DNA of 64,000 bases from Chlorokybus atmophyticus (taxonomy: Eukaryota; Streptophyta; Chlorokybophyceae; Chlorokybales; Chlorokybaceae): contig RHPI01001715.1 in NCBI GenBank assembly GCA_009103225.1, forward strand, positions 1,038,689 to 1,102,688. The letters are read 5' to 3'. The notes below the pieces were generated by a model, which saw only the letters and a list, made by a program, of their open reading frames with translations, was not told where the DNA came from and made no database searches. Of the stretch, positions 48,261-59,691 are shown one piece after another. A program made the position numbers and the translations under genes. Each line of letters begins with the position of its first letter. Position 1 is the first letter of the stretch.

Positions 48261-51200
48261 TTAAGGCAGGAGGGTTATCATGGGCGGTTTCCCCCCGCGC
48301 AGCAGTTCCGTTGGCGACGGCATTAACTGACTCGCAGCCATCTCCTGCACCTCTTCTAGCGCCTTGGCCGCGAGTTCGGCGTGCGTCTTGACCGTGGCAA
48401 GCGCCAGGTCGCGGCAGACGGGATCACCGTCGCCGGCGGATGCGAGCACCAGCAGGCCCTCGGCCCAGCCGCGCACGCCGTCTAAAGCAGAAGCAAGTGA
48501 CGTGCTGCCTCCAGCCATTGCGGACACCGCTGCGGATGGGTGTAGGGCTAACACACTGAGGGAGCGTTCGGCGGCGAACAGCGCGTTGCGGCGCACGAAA
48601 GGCTCCACGTGCATCGCCACCTGGCCAACGTTATACTCACCATGCAGTACATTTAGGCCAGTCTCCATGCAAAAGATGAAACAATGACATGACTGGCATG
48701 GCGCAGCATACCAACATGACAGTAAGTGGGGTTGCCCCGAGCACTGAACAGCAGCAACTGAACAGAAGGGACTAGAAGAAATGCCAGCCAAAGCAACTCA
48801 GATTGCACTGGAATGAGTTGTAGCTGTACCTGGCGTGATAAGATCAACTCTAGTACAGCTGTGCATAAGGTCGTGGCGCATGTGGTGTGCGCAGCACAAT
48901 CCGCGAATACGCCGAGAGCGTGCAGCATCCTCCCGAGGACAACAAAATCCTTCCTCAACAGATCAAGCCCTTCCGGCCCTAACGGCCCTTGAGTCCGTCT
49001 ATCAAAGTCTTTCATCAAGGGCAGCGCATACGCCAGCGCAACATCACCAAACCTGTTCTTCTGAGCATTCATCAGCGGCTGCTTCATCTTCCTTAAACTC
49101 ACATGACCCCATACGCGAGTCTTATTTACGCCCGCAACAGGTTCAAGCGCTGAAACACCGCTCTCTGGCTGAGACAGGTGCGTGTGTGTACTCGTGTTCA
49201 ACGCCGCGAGCTCCATCGCAGCCGCAGTCATGGCGTCCAGCACCATCAAACGCTGGCTTGTATCCGTGTGCGGCGAGTAGAACTCCTGCACCAACTGCTG
49301 CACTGTTGGCAGAGGCGCTTCCACAAGCAGAGCGACCAAGGCTGCCATCCTGTGACTCTCCGGAGAGGTCTCGTTGTTTTCCTCCTCCTCATCCATCGTG
49401 ACAACCCGCGCATACACCAAAGCCCTCGCGAGCTCTGCTGCCACATCTTCAAGCTCATCAGGACGTGCGCGCACGAGCCGCTCAGCCTGCGCGTGTACAC
49501 ACTCCTTTAGTCTCACAAAGGTAACATACACATGTAACGTTTGCGTACTTGTTTCAAGGCGCCTTCAACTGCATCCAAGTCATCTTTGCGCAGCCCCTCG
49601 GCACACGAGTACAATTGAAGAGGTGTGTGCTCGATTTCGAACATGGCATCATCGTCTTCTTCATCATCAACGTCCATAGCTGCATGCGCTGTTGCTTTAC
49701 CAACTTTTACACCTATGTCAGAACCAACCTTAACACTACCATCGCACCACCAACGCGTGTCCCACACGTCACACACAACCTCTCCTCCTTCAACCCTCTC
49801 TTCATCAAACAGCAGGGGCTTGCTAGGGTCCAGAACAGTTGAAAAGGCCCTCGCCACGCGCATGCCCATGAGTCTCGATAGCTTCACGGGGCTGTCGAGC
49901 CGCGTGGACACGCCTTGGAGCAAAGAGGGTATCAACCTTGGGGCGCTCTCGAGCTGCGAGGGCGTGAGTGTGTTGATGACTGCGGCCAGGGCGGCGCTTA
50001 GGTACACGTGCTGCGATGGAGAGGCGTTCTGAACCAATGCTTTGCTCGCCCACTCGTCGGCGATTGACGTTGCTGTGTCCACACGCTGTGGCGGGCTGCT
50101 GTGAGAGGCGAGGAGTGTCACAACCCAACGTAAGGAGCGACGGGGGAGAACCAAACGCACAAGTAGCTTGTTGCTGAAGATGTACCTACCATCAACAAAA
50201 CAAGAAAATTCTGTGACATGATAGCTGATTACAACTGCTGTAGAACTGTCACTTGACGGGCATGCAAGCACACATGTCGTAAATGTTCCATCAAAGAGCG
50301 TCATCTCAACATGGACAAAGACTCGCACACACATGGATGACAACTTTCCCTCAAAACACCATAGTTGCTTGCAACCGTCATCAACAACACCACCACACAA
50401 CATCATTGTGCATGCTTGGCAATAGAGTCCTCACCGCACAGCTTGGTTGCTGTTGAACACTTGCCCAAACAGCCTTTTCAGCATGTTATTCGCGCTGCCA
50501 TCAGACAATTCTCGGGCTGCCATCAACCTGAGCAAGCTTTCAGCAACCTTCTCAAGTGCATAGCTATCAGCAAGGGGCAAAGCTCGATGATCACAGGTGG
50601 ACTCCAACAGCGCAGAAGCCACAGCTGGCGCTTGGCCTCGCCTACACAAGCGCGCGAGCACATCTTGGCACACACCCACTCCAATGTCATCAATAATTTC
50701 ATCCTTAGAACATAGCTGGACTGCTTTGGAGATCAGGTGCGGGAAGTATGATCGCGGCATCAGCGCACGAGGGGCCATTGTACCCGCCCTCTCCGGCAAG
50801 GAGACCAACATGTTCACAAACTCATTGCGCCGTGCCTCCATTTGCAACATGCTCTTTGGCTGCCGCGTGCTGTTGCTAACACCAACACGTCCATAGCTGG
50901 TGCTCGCAACCCCGCCTCTATCGCCATACACAATTTCTTCGCTTTCTCTGCTCAACTCTTTCAGCACTTCATCAACGCCAGCTGTACCCGCGCCAAACCT
51001 GCTTGCAAGTATAGCGGCCGCAGCACGTCGTGTGATAGCATTGTGCTTCCTGGCTTGCTGGTCATGATGTTGGTCATCTTTAACCAATTGCACGCTCTGC
51101 AAAGAGAATGTGAGGGCTTGGCAGAGAGCCAGAAGGCTGGCTGAAGCTGGCACGCGCGTGAAGAAGCGTGCCAGCGGGAGGCCGAGCAGATCTGATGAAG

Positions 51201-52072
51201 CATAGAAGTTTGGCACAACATCTGCGAGACACGCAGACGCACACGCACATGTCAGCATGAGCACTGCTGTTGAAACAATGCTGCGAAACATGTAATCATT
51301 ACAATCACGCGTACTCGCCTGTGAGCAACGTGCTTGCAAAGGCAGGATAATACACCAGCAGAAAGACCGAGCTTGCTGCATTCCCGCAAGCAGCTGCAAG
51401 CTGCAAGCACGTAAACACAAGTGTCACATCATAGTCCACACAAAGCACCTTTGCATGGAGCAGCACATCAAATTGACAGACAGCTGTTAAAACGACCATG
51501 CAGTAACCATCACACACCGCTTCAAAGATAACAGCTGACAATAGAATTGACTCCGCACGTAAGTCATTACCTGGTCAAGTCTGGCCCGTTCGACAACGTC
51601 ACGGGACTCAACGGCGCCTGCATGTCAAAGTTGTGAAGTGCAAGCGCTCATTGTCTACTGAGCTAGCAAACATAGCTAATACTACAAAGAAGTGCGCTTC
51701 CTGCCGTTGCAACATCAGCCCGAACGCAACGCCGTGCACTAACAGCAGAACGACCAAAGCCCAACAGCATACGACATAAGCCAACCTGGTTTGTCCCACT
51801 GGCACAGCCTTAAGGTCAACCCTGAACCTAACACCCTCGCATGCAAAAGCACGTCAAAACAAGCGCAAGCAAGCCGACGCACCTGCGGCCTCCTCCTCCT
51901 CCTCCTCCTCCTTCTCCTGCCCCTTCACATGAAGCAGCGTCGTCGCTCCGTGTCTCAGCAGCGCGTCTGCCTCGGTGGCATCCCGCGCGCCATCCCGCAG
52001 CGCCGCAGACAGCGCCTGGACGTACGCCTCCACGGCCGCCGCCGCCGCTGACGCCTCGGCCGGCACGGCCAT
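48261..52072 (-). CDS. TELO2: TELO2/TEL2, telomere length regulation protein (TTT complex)
   Basis: Seven exons in phase: 51883-52072, 51571-51617, 51319-51400, 50435-51221, 49549-50185, 48830-49504, 48261-48620; 925 residues (human about 840). TELO2 with TTI1 and TTI2 helps HSP90 mature PIKK kinases (ATM, ATR, TOR, DNA-PK type). The conserved C-terminal HEAT region is clear: ELARALVYARV, MAALVALLVEAPL, QEFYSPHTDTSQRLMVLD, then GPEGLDLLRKDFVVLGRMLH, ALGVFADCA, and EPFVRRNALFAAERSLSVL. An acidic loop (MDVDDEEDDD) sits before it, near where CK2 sites lie in other TEL2 proteins. The N-terminal half is helical and less conserved. The exon 3/4 intron (51222-51318) needs a GC donor (G|GCGAGT). The exon 5/6 intron (49505-49548) is only 44 bases. 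A CT tract lies 235 bp upstream of the ATG. Confidence 0.9.
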
Positions 52073-52302
52073 GGTGCACTCACCAGCTTTGCCGTGCATG
52101 CAGGAATGCATTTGTGCATCAATGAAGTTGCACTGCTGCCCACAGTGTGGGCCCAACACGCCCTTACAAATAGGTGTGTTATTGTCACCAACATTAGCAT
52201 TTGGTGGCATTGTGTATGGCCTAGTAGGAGTGGGGTTTAGATGGGAATAGCTACAGTAGCACATGGTATGTGACGTGCTTGTATTGGACATTGTGATTTG
52301 CT

Positions 52303-52539
<237 letters not shown>

Positions 52540-52540
52540 N

Positions 52541-54243
52541 ATATTGTAAATGTATCGTGCAAACCAACGCAATATGTCCTTGTGTGTCTACACGTTGGTC
52601 TACACATACAGCCAGCAATGCTGCCCAATGCATTGCTAGTTGTATATACCGAGTCTGCATCTCGTTCGCTCTCGTTGGATCATAGTAACACTGGCTAGTA
52701 TAAACCAATGAGAGGTTAAACAGCAGGTCCGTTGGGCACATCATATTACATGTAATAAATGCGGTCTTCTGCGTTTCTTTCATTTCTTTCCTTTAGCATA
52801 CGTTAGGGAGTCTGCCACAGCTGCACCTGGTCAGTGAAATCGGACAGTGCAAAAGATGATCGTTCATCATCAACACGCGGCAACATCAGTACCATCAACA
52901 TCAAACAATTTATTTACGCAACACCGTATGCTGAAGCTTAATACATGTCCGTTTGTAACCACAAAGCACGCAGCGCATGCACCGTGAGGGTTTTTGGTGG
53001 CTAGAATGTGACAATGCATGCGCTCACCGCCGCCGCTAAGCTGAGCCACATGCGTGGGGACTGCGGCAGTACATATAATACCGCTAACAGTTGCGGTAAG
53101 CGCACATTGTGCTTGTGCGCACGCTTGCGCACAATGGCGGGCGCAGAAGATATACTATGGCAGGTATGTCTTTTGCGGCTATGTGTGGGTGACGCAAAGC
53201 CAGCTAATCACGCTGCTGCTATGTATGAATAAGCTACTCATACATAGCATGTGCCATACATTTACGCAGGTTTAACAGCTGAAGTATTATGCTTGTTGTT
53301 GTACCAATGCAATGTGTCAAGATGCAAGTTCAACACACCTAGCACAAGACAACATCCAGTTGACCTTACGAAAAGACACATAACAACCAATTCAACCGGA
53401 TCAATCAAAAAGCAGATTGAGGATATAACTCAGCGTCATTAAAAAGTGGTTTGCTATTCGATACTTAATCCATCTTTACTTTACTATTGACATTACATTC
53501 CCCGCACAGCTGTACAGTACCATAGAGCATGGTACTCCACAATACGGTATGTGGTATCACAACAAGTGCTAGCTTCAAATTGTTGCAACAGGGCTTCGGC
53601 CATTTAAGCCATAAAAGACCATGATGGGAATTATGGCTGTTTCCATTCTTGTGTACTACGCCAAGCTCCTTGGTCGTAACGTAGATATCCCGCAAGATTC
53701 AAATGCGTTTTCTTTTTGTTATTGTTCCTATATTCATATGCCACGAGTAGTGAATCAACCAATTCTCCATGCTTTCACTATCATGAGTACACTTAAATAC
53801 ATCATGTATCCACGTATACTTGCAAGGCAAAGACACCGTTATGATGTGTCGTGCTGTATCATGCCCCATAACGTATCATATATCATGCCCCATTCCTGTT
53901 AAGAGTGCCTCCCGTTTACGTACACGAGAGGCATTCTTGTCAATTCATGATTGCGTATACGCAATCATGAGTTGATAAAACTCAATTGACCTCCTTGTTT
54001 TACAATTAAACTTCACAATACATGATAACAAAATGTCGCACTCTTGCACAAGAGCGCGTAAAGCTGTGGATCAACGAGTCTTGAAAACTATATGCTTATG
54101 CATCGCGGTGCTAGTCGTAGCATAGTTTATTGCATTTGCACATTTAGCCTGTGCAGTTGGAGGCTTGCTGCACTGGTTCAATTGTAAACATCATGTTATA
54201 TCAACAGCAGCGGGTCGTTTAAGTCACAATGTATTAATCGCAC
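52541..54243. other. intergenic region with short inverted repeats
   Basis: No gene. Small palindromes occur at 53517-53535 (gtaccat/atggtac) and at 53941-53974 (listed). Near 53488 the minus strand reads GCGGGGAATGTAATG, resembling the polypurine/LTR start seen at 22226; possibly another LTR scrap. Confidence 0.4.
53941..53974. repeat. 34-bp near-perfect palindrome
   Basis: The core CATGATTGCGTATACGCAAT... at 53946-53969 is a 24-bp perfect palindrome, extended to 34 bp with one mismatch. It is preceded by another inverted pair, gagtgcctc/gagaggcattc, at about 53904-53935. Confidence 0.85.
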
Positions 54244-54429
54244 CTCACCTGTGACCCCCTCAGGCAAAGGAGTGACGCGAGCACATCCAACCATCATGCT
54301 CACACCTGCCTAACCACCAAGCGCTGAGCTTTACCACTTGCGGATGCACTATGCATAGCATACCATGAGCGCAACTTTGTGATGCTATGCCTATGCAGGC
54401 AGTTATTAAATAGTAAACACATATAGTAC
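54244..54429 (-). pseudogene. copy B of the unrecognised gene family, part cut off by retrotransposon
   Basis: On the minus strand this matches copy A at 35308-35420 (gcatag, catccgc, cagcgcttggtgg, gcctgagggggt in order). It is the continuation of copy B (61743-63715), separated from it by the 7.3-kb retrotransposon. Confidence 0.75.
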
Positions 54430-54433
54430 AAGC

Positions 54434-55265
54434 TGTCGGGTCGAGGGGAGTCGAGGGTCACGCTTTCCGGACAGCTGCAGGGACAGACATGCTTGCTATA
54501 CATGCTACTGTGTCGCCTTTATAACGCGCAACAAAAGCAAAAGATAACCCCAACCCTCATGGTGACAAGTGCTTTGTGCAGCTGGTCTGCTGCTGCCGGG
54601 TAGTACGGGCAGGTGGAGTCGGTGTTCTCCCTAGTGTACATGCTGTGCTGTAGGACACACAGTCAACAAGCCACTACTATGGGTAGCGCTGTTTACACAG
54701 TTCTTTGCATGAGTGGAAGAGAAATTACACTGTTAAGTGAGGTGAATGAGCAAGCAACACGTGGATGCTATGCCCTGACTGATGCCAACAAGAACACCGC
54801 GACCAAGTACACCAGGCTCACAACAAGGACAAGCACAGTGCACAAGAACATGCACAGGCTCTCACACGGTGAGGAGATTCTCGGGAACCGGGACGGCGTG
54901 TTTCGTAGTTCAAGTCGCTTCACAAGCTCTTAGCTTTCTCAATCACAGTGTCACTAGCTAATTTGGTGAACACTGTGCCTACTTATACAAGTCAACTCAT
55001 GACTGTCCAGAACATAAGCTAACGGTCATATCGAGGCTATTTCCACAAGAAAACCCCACTCGATATGGAAACCGAATCATAACTGAACTCACAACTGAAC
55101 AGCTACGTGCGGTGCCTATGTAGGCTATGGTCATGAGCTACTCTAGAGACATGACCTAGCTACTGGTCAGTGACGCGCGCGGGTCGCCATGCTGGTAAGC
55201 CGGGCGAGAGTCTCGCTGTAGGCATGCCCGATGAAGACTGGCATGCCCGGGCGACAGGCATGACA
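54434..55265 (-). repeat. 3' LTR of the Ty3/gypsy element (832 bp)
   Basis: TG...CA termini. The first about 600 bp (in element orientation) match 61139-61738; the last about 230 bp match the extra segment 55266-55515 instead. Confidence 0.85.
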
Positions 55266-55515
55266 GCTGTCGGGTCGAGGGGAGTCGAGGGTCACGCTGT
55301 CTCGGACAGCTGCAGGGACAGACATGCTTGCTAGACATGCTACTGTGTCGCCTTTGTAACGCGCAACAAAAGCAAAAGATAACCCCAACCCTCATGGTGA
55401 CAAGTGCTTTGTGCAGCTGGTCTGCTGCTGCCGGGTAGTACGGGCAGGTGGAGTCGGTGTTCTCCCTAGTGTACATGCTGTGCTGTAGGACACACAGTCA
55501 ACAAGCCACCCCCCC
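55266..55515 (-). repeat. extra LTR 3'-end fragment in front of the 3' LTR
   Basis: Begins TGGCTTGTTGACT and then repeats the last about 230 bp of the 3' LTR, differing at a few bases and a small indel. It lies between the polypurine tract and the complete 3' LTR. The corresponding segment is missing from the 5' LTR. Confidence 0.8.
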
Positions 55516-55553
55516 TGGGCTCTGGGGGAGGTTCCAGCTCCAGAGCTCAGCTG

Positions 55554-56900
55554 CTAACGCAAGTGAGGAGGGCCGTTGGTACGGCAATCGTCGCACCAAT
55601 ACTCCTCCATGGGTATCGCGTCCAAAGGTGACTCCAGACAGTAGCAATGCAGGCCCTTGTTGCAGCCATCGCAGAGCATCATGAGTGCGTCGTCGCCGGC
55701 GCTGCCGCAGCGTTCACAGCGTGTGCTGCGCGCGGGACGAGGGTGCTGGATACACCCGAAGCCGGCTACGTAAGGAAGGTGACATGGCGCACAATTCACC
55801 ATGTTGTCCTTCAACCTCTCTCCGTTTTGACCAAGGAGGTCCAGCACCCCTGTGGGGTACACTTTGAGTACCTTGTAGACGGTGCGGCCTACGGAGGTGT
55901 CAAGCGTGTCTTTGGTGGCCGCCATGCGATAGGCAAAGTCCCCCGCTTGGAACCGCCGTTGGCGCTCCTTGTAGAAGCCGCTGCGTACGCGCTCGTAGCG
56001 CAGCGTGTCGCGATGCTGCGCGATGCGCAGGTTGTTGAAGGCCATGGGGACGGTGCGCTCGCAAAGTGCGGCTCGCGTGGTGATGTCGTGGTGCATCCAG
56101 TCAGGGTCGTCGAGGTTGTTCACGACGCGATCCACCTCCTGCTGCGCACGGAAGGGGAGCAATGGTGGTCGCCCGAACAGCAGGTAGTACGGGCTGTACT
56201 CATGCAGAGCCGCATGCTTTGACAATCGATATCCGAGGGCCCCCCACGGGAGGTGGTCATCCCAGGTGTTCTTCTCGTACTCCAGCACGTATTTGCGGAG
56301 TGCCTTCTTGATGGTCTGCACTGTACGCTCGGCGAGACCGTCGGCTTGAGGGTGATCACGCGAGGTACGGCGATGGTCGATGTAACATTTGTCCAAGAGG
56401 GTGTCGAATTCCCCTCTGAACTCAGTACCTTGGTCAGTAATGACCTCGGCGCAGCTGCCAAATCGGCTGAGAACGTGAGAGAGGAAGGCTTGCGACACCC
56501 CCCTGCTGCTCTTGTCGGGTAATGGTACCAGCACCACCCATTTGGAGAAGTGCTCGATCATGACCAGGATGTAACGGTTGCCACGCGCTGAGGGTGCCAA
56601 GTCCCTCAAGATGTCGAGCCCCCATCGGTAAAAGAGACCGGAGATGGGGAGTGGGTGCAAGGTGGCGCTACGCGTGTTGAGGCTGGCGCGCACCATGTCA
56701 CACTGCTGGCAGTGGCTGACGAACCCCTGCACCTGTTTTGTCAACCCATACCACCAATATTGTGCCCTCACTAGGCTAACTGTACGCTTGACACCGAAGT
56801 GTCCAAGCTCAGTGTGGAGGGAAGTGATGATGCCCTCGCGTGTGACTGGTGTCGGCACTTCCTTGTCTTCGTCATGGAACCGGCGATACAGCTTGTCACC
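55554..56900 (-). pseudogene. pol 3' part: integrase with C-terminal PHD finger
   Basis: Open after an in-frame TGA at 56901-56903 that cuts the pol frame. A zinc-binding HHCC domain (LHTELGHFGVKRT, then CQQC) leads into the integrase core: LDILRDLAP (D), VITDQGTEFRGEF (D), DHPQADGLAERTVQTIKKAL (E). After a GPY/F-like region (FQAGDFAYRMA) the last 45 residues form a canonical PHD finger with spacing C-x2-C-x11-C-x2-C-x4-H-x2-C-x14-C-x2-C (55584-55718). PHD fingers read histone H3 tails, so this may serve in target choice, in the place where chromoviruses carry a chromodomain. That role is inference. Confidence 0.93.
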
Positions 56901-56903
56901 TGC

Positions 56904-57578
56904 TCATCGATAGTGACGGGTGCGTTGGTTGACACGGTCCTTCTCTCGGGCACTCATGCCGGAGGGAAGCTGGCCACTTTGAAGGAAGGAGAGTGATGGC
57001 TTGTCCCGCCATATGTCCTGCCTGGTGTCAGTGGGCGCCAGCTCTGTGTCATCAACTGCAATGTCGGCTGCGTGGGCGTCTCCCAAGGGTGTGGTTGCCG
57101 CAGGGCCGGTAGGCTCAAGGGCAGAAATCTCCTCTGCCACTGCTGAGGCCGTGGTGTTGGTCTTGCGCCCTGAGCGCAACGCGGCAGCAGCAAACATGGC
57201 TGCCATGGTGGGGGCTATTGCTGCAGGGACAAGCTCATGCCGAGCTCCAGTTGCGTCGTTGGTGCTGAGGTGAGGGTTGCGACTGAGGCCATCGGCGTCT
57301 TGGTTGGTGAGGCCAGCGCGGTGGTCGATCTCGAAGTTGTACTCCTGCAACAGCAGGGCCCATCGAGCAAGTTTCCCTGTCAGATGTTGGTTGGTCATCA
57401 GCCACTTGAGGGGCTTATGATCGGTGATCAGTTGGAACTGCCGACCAAAGAGGAAGGGTCGGAAGAAGAAGAGCCCACATTGCAGCGAGGCACTCCCTTT
57501 TGTAGCTGCTGTAGTTGGCCTCGGCGCTGTTGTTGCTCCGGCTGGCGTATGACACCACCCGCTTCTTCTTGTTCTCAC
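56904..57578 (-). pseudogene. pol middle part: RNase H end and linker, out of frame with RT
   Basis: Continues RNase H (FGRQFQLITDHKPLKWLMTN, FEIDHRAGLTNQDADGLSR) in a different frame from the RT part. The shift lies near 57470-57490 in a CTTCTTCTT run, so slippage, mutation or a sequencing error are all possible. It ends at TGA 56904-adjacent (56901-56903). Confidence 0.85.
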
Positions 57579-58818
57579 CGTGCTGCACCAGCACCGCTCC
57601 CATCCCCAGCTTGCTCCAGTCGGTGTGAAGGATGAAAGGCTTGGCGTAGTCCGGACGTTGAAGGATGGGAGCGGTGGTGAGCCTGCTCTTCAGCTCCTCA
57701 AAGGCCTGCTGTTGCGGCTCCTTCCATGCGAACTCCACCTCCTTCTTCAGTATCTCGTTGAGGGGCCTTGCGATCTTCGCGAAGTCCTTCACGAACCGGC
57801 GACAGTAGTTGGCAAGTCCCAAGAAAGCGCGCAGACGTGTGAGGTCTGTCGGGGCAGGGATAGCTGCCAGAGCCTCTACTTTTGCCTGCTGCACATACAC
57901 ACCATGGGGCACAATCATGTGCCCTAAGTACGGCACCTTGTGGGTGAAGAAGGTACACTTGTCGGGGTGTATGGTCATCCCCACTCCCTTGAGTCGTTCC
58001 AGCACCGCTTCGATGTGCTGAAGATGCTCCTCGTTGCTGCGGCTAAAGATGAGGATGTCATCGATGAAGCACCGCGCGAAGTCCAGCCCCTTCAAGGCCT
58101 TGTCCATGACGCGTTGAAACTTGGCGGGGGCATTCTTCAGCCCGAACGGCACTACCTTCCATTGGTACAACTGTCCGTTGCCCCAGAAGGAGGTCTTGTG
58201 CTTGTCCCCGTCCTTGATGGCGATTTGGTTGTACCCTTGACGCATGTCCAGGATGCTGAAGATTGTGCAGTCTCCCACATCATCAAAGATACCCTCTGCT
58301 GTGGGCATGGGGTACCTGTCTAGCTTGGTCTTGTTGTTGACGGGGCGATAGTCGCCACACATGCGTTGCTGTGTCCAGTTGCCTGCTGAATCCTTCTTCA
58401 GTGGCATGACGGTTGCTGCTGCGAAGTCCGATGTGGACTCTTCGATAAGGCCTGCATCAAGCAGCGCTTTACATCTCTGTTCCACCAGGTCCTCTTCCAA
58501 CTTGGAGAGCCTGTATTGCCGCCGGAACACCGGCTCAGTGTCCACCAGCTCGATGTCCATTTGGTACACTGAGCATGTACCCAATTTCTTCACATTGAAG
58601 CTGAATTGGCTCCTCCATTTGTTGAGGAGAGCCTCCAGCTTCTCTCGAGTGTCTTCTGTGGCCAACGGGCCAATGGCATGGTCCCAGGAGGTTGCATTGG
58701 CAACCACGGAAATGTCCTCCACTGTCACTGCTGCTTGCTCCTCCAAATGGACCACCTCGAGGGCTGTGTGAGCTGCTTTGGTGTCGGCTGATGGAGGCAG
58801 GAGTGGTGGATTCACCAC
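57415..58818 (-). pseudogene. pol: reverse transcriptase and start of RNase H
   Basis: RT motifs: MCGDYRPVNNKTKLDRYPMP, SILDMRQGYNQIAI, PFGLKNAPAKFQRVMD, active site FIDDILIFS, YLGHMIVPHGV, LRAFLGLANYCRRFVKDF; RNase H begins with ILHTDWSKLGMGAVLVQ. The frame is closed upstream by a stop near 58870. The upstream stretch to the zinc knuckle is Ser/Thr/Ala-rich, overlaps the gag-side frame, and shows no retropepsin D-S/T-G motif. Confidence 0.93.
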
Positions 58819-59660
58819 CCATGAACCCAGCGACCATGGTTGTTGCGGCGTTGGTGCTTTCCATCACCGGGGACAGCGTGGTGCCAAGAGTGCTGGCACC
58901 TGCTGTCGTGGTCGGTGTGGATGCCGACGGTGTCGTCGACGACGTCGTCCCAGCAGTGGTTGTGGCTGCCGAGGCAGCACCATTAGTGGCGTCCAATGAT
59001 GCCGCTGTTGACGACGCGCCAGCTTCCCTGCGCGCACGTCTTAATGGTTGTACGTGTGATGGCGTGGGAGTGTCCCTATTTTGTTTTGGTGCCATCAGCG
59101 CCCACCTAGCAGCATAGCAGGCTTGATAGTCCTGCTCCTTGTTCTCCTCTAGCTGTGCCACGCGCGCCATCAGGGCTGCCACTTGGTCAATAGCTGGTGG
59201 ATTAGCTGGTGCCTTTACAGCAGCAGCTCCAGCGCGAGGACGTCCCTCAGGTCCTTTGTGCTGTGGAGGGCGGTTTTTCCCTCTGTAGCCAGCTTTTTCC
59301 CTGCGGGCCCCGGCATTGTTGTTGTTGTTGGGGTTGTGGCCACCAGCGTTGTTGCCATTGTTGCGACCACCAGCGTTGTTGCTGTTGTTGTAGCCGCCAG
59401 CGTGGTTGCTGTTGCTGTAGCCCCCGTTGTTGGTGTTGTTGGTGTTGTTGTTGCCGCGGTAGCCAACAGCGTTGTTGCCGTTGTTGTAGCCAATAGAGGG
59501 CCGCAGCTCAGAGAACTTTAGCCAGCATACTGTCTCCAAGTGTCCCGTCTTGTGGCAGTAGTCGCACACAAGGTTGCCGTGCAATCTTCGGTGCACTCTT
59601 TTTTGTAGTGGCCATGCTGACCACACCGGTGGCACAGCACTGGAGCCACAAGGGCAGCAT
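58535..59660 (-). pseudogene. gag C-terminal part: zinc knuckles and Asn/Gly-rich region, frameshifted
   Basis: Two CCHC knuckles, CHRCGQHGHYKKEC and CDYCHKTGHLETVC, lie in adjacent but different frames, and an in-frame TAA separates the first from the capsid frame. Downstream is a long Asn/Gly/Ala repeat (YNNGNNA, YSNSNHAGGYNNSNNAGG) encoded by GTT/GTTGTTG-type triplets, then a coiled-coil-like ALMARVAQLEENKEQ. Confidence 0.8.
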
Positions 59661-59691
59661 GAGCTGACCGTTTATCCTTGTTGTGGATGCC

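Noticed and set aside
48261-52072. Link between TELO2 and the interstitial telomeric array
   Set aside because: About 29 kb apart with nothing connecting them; proximity is coincidental as far as can be seen.
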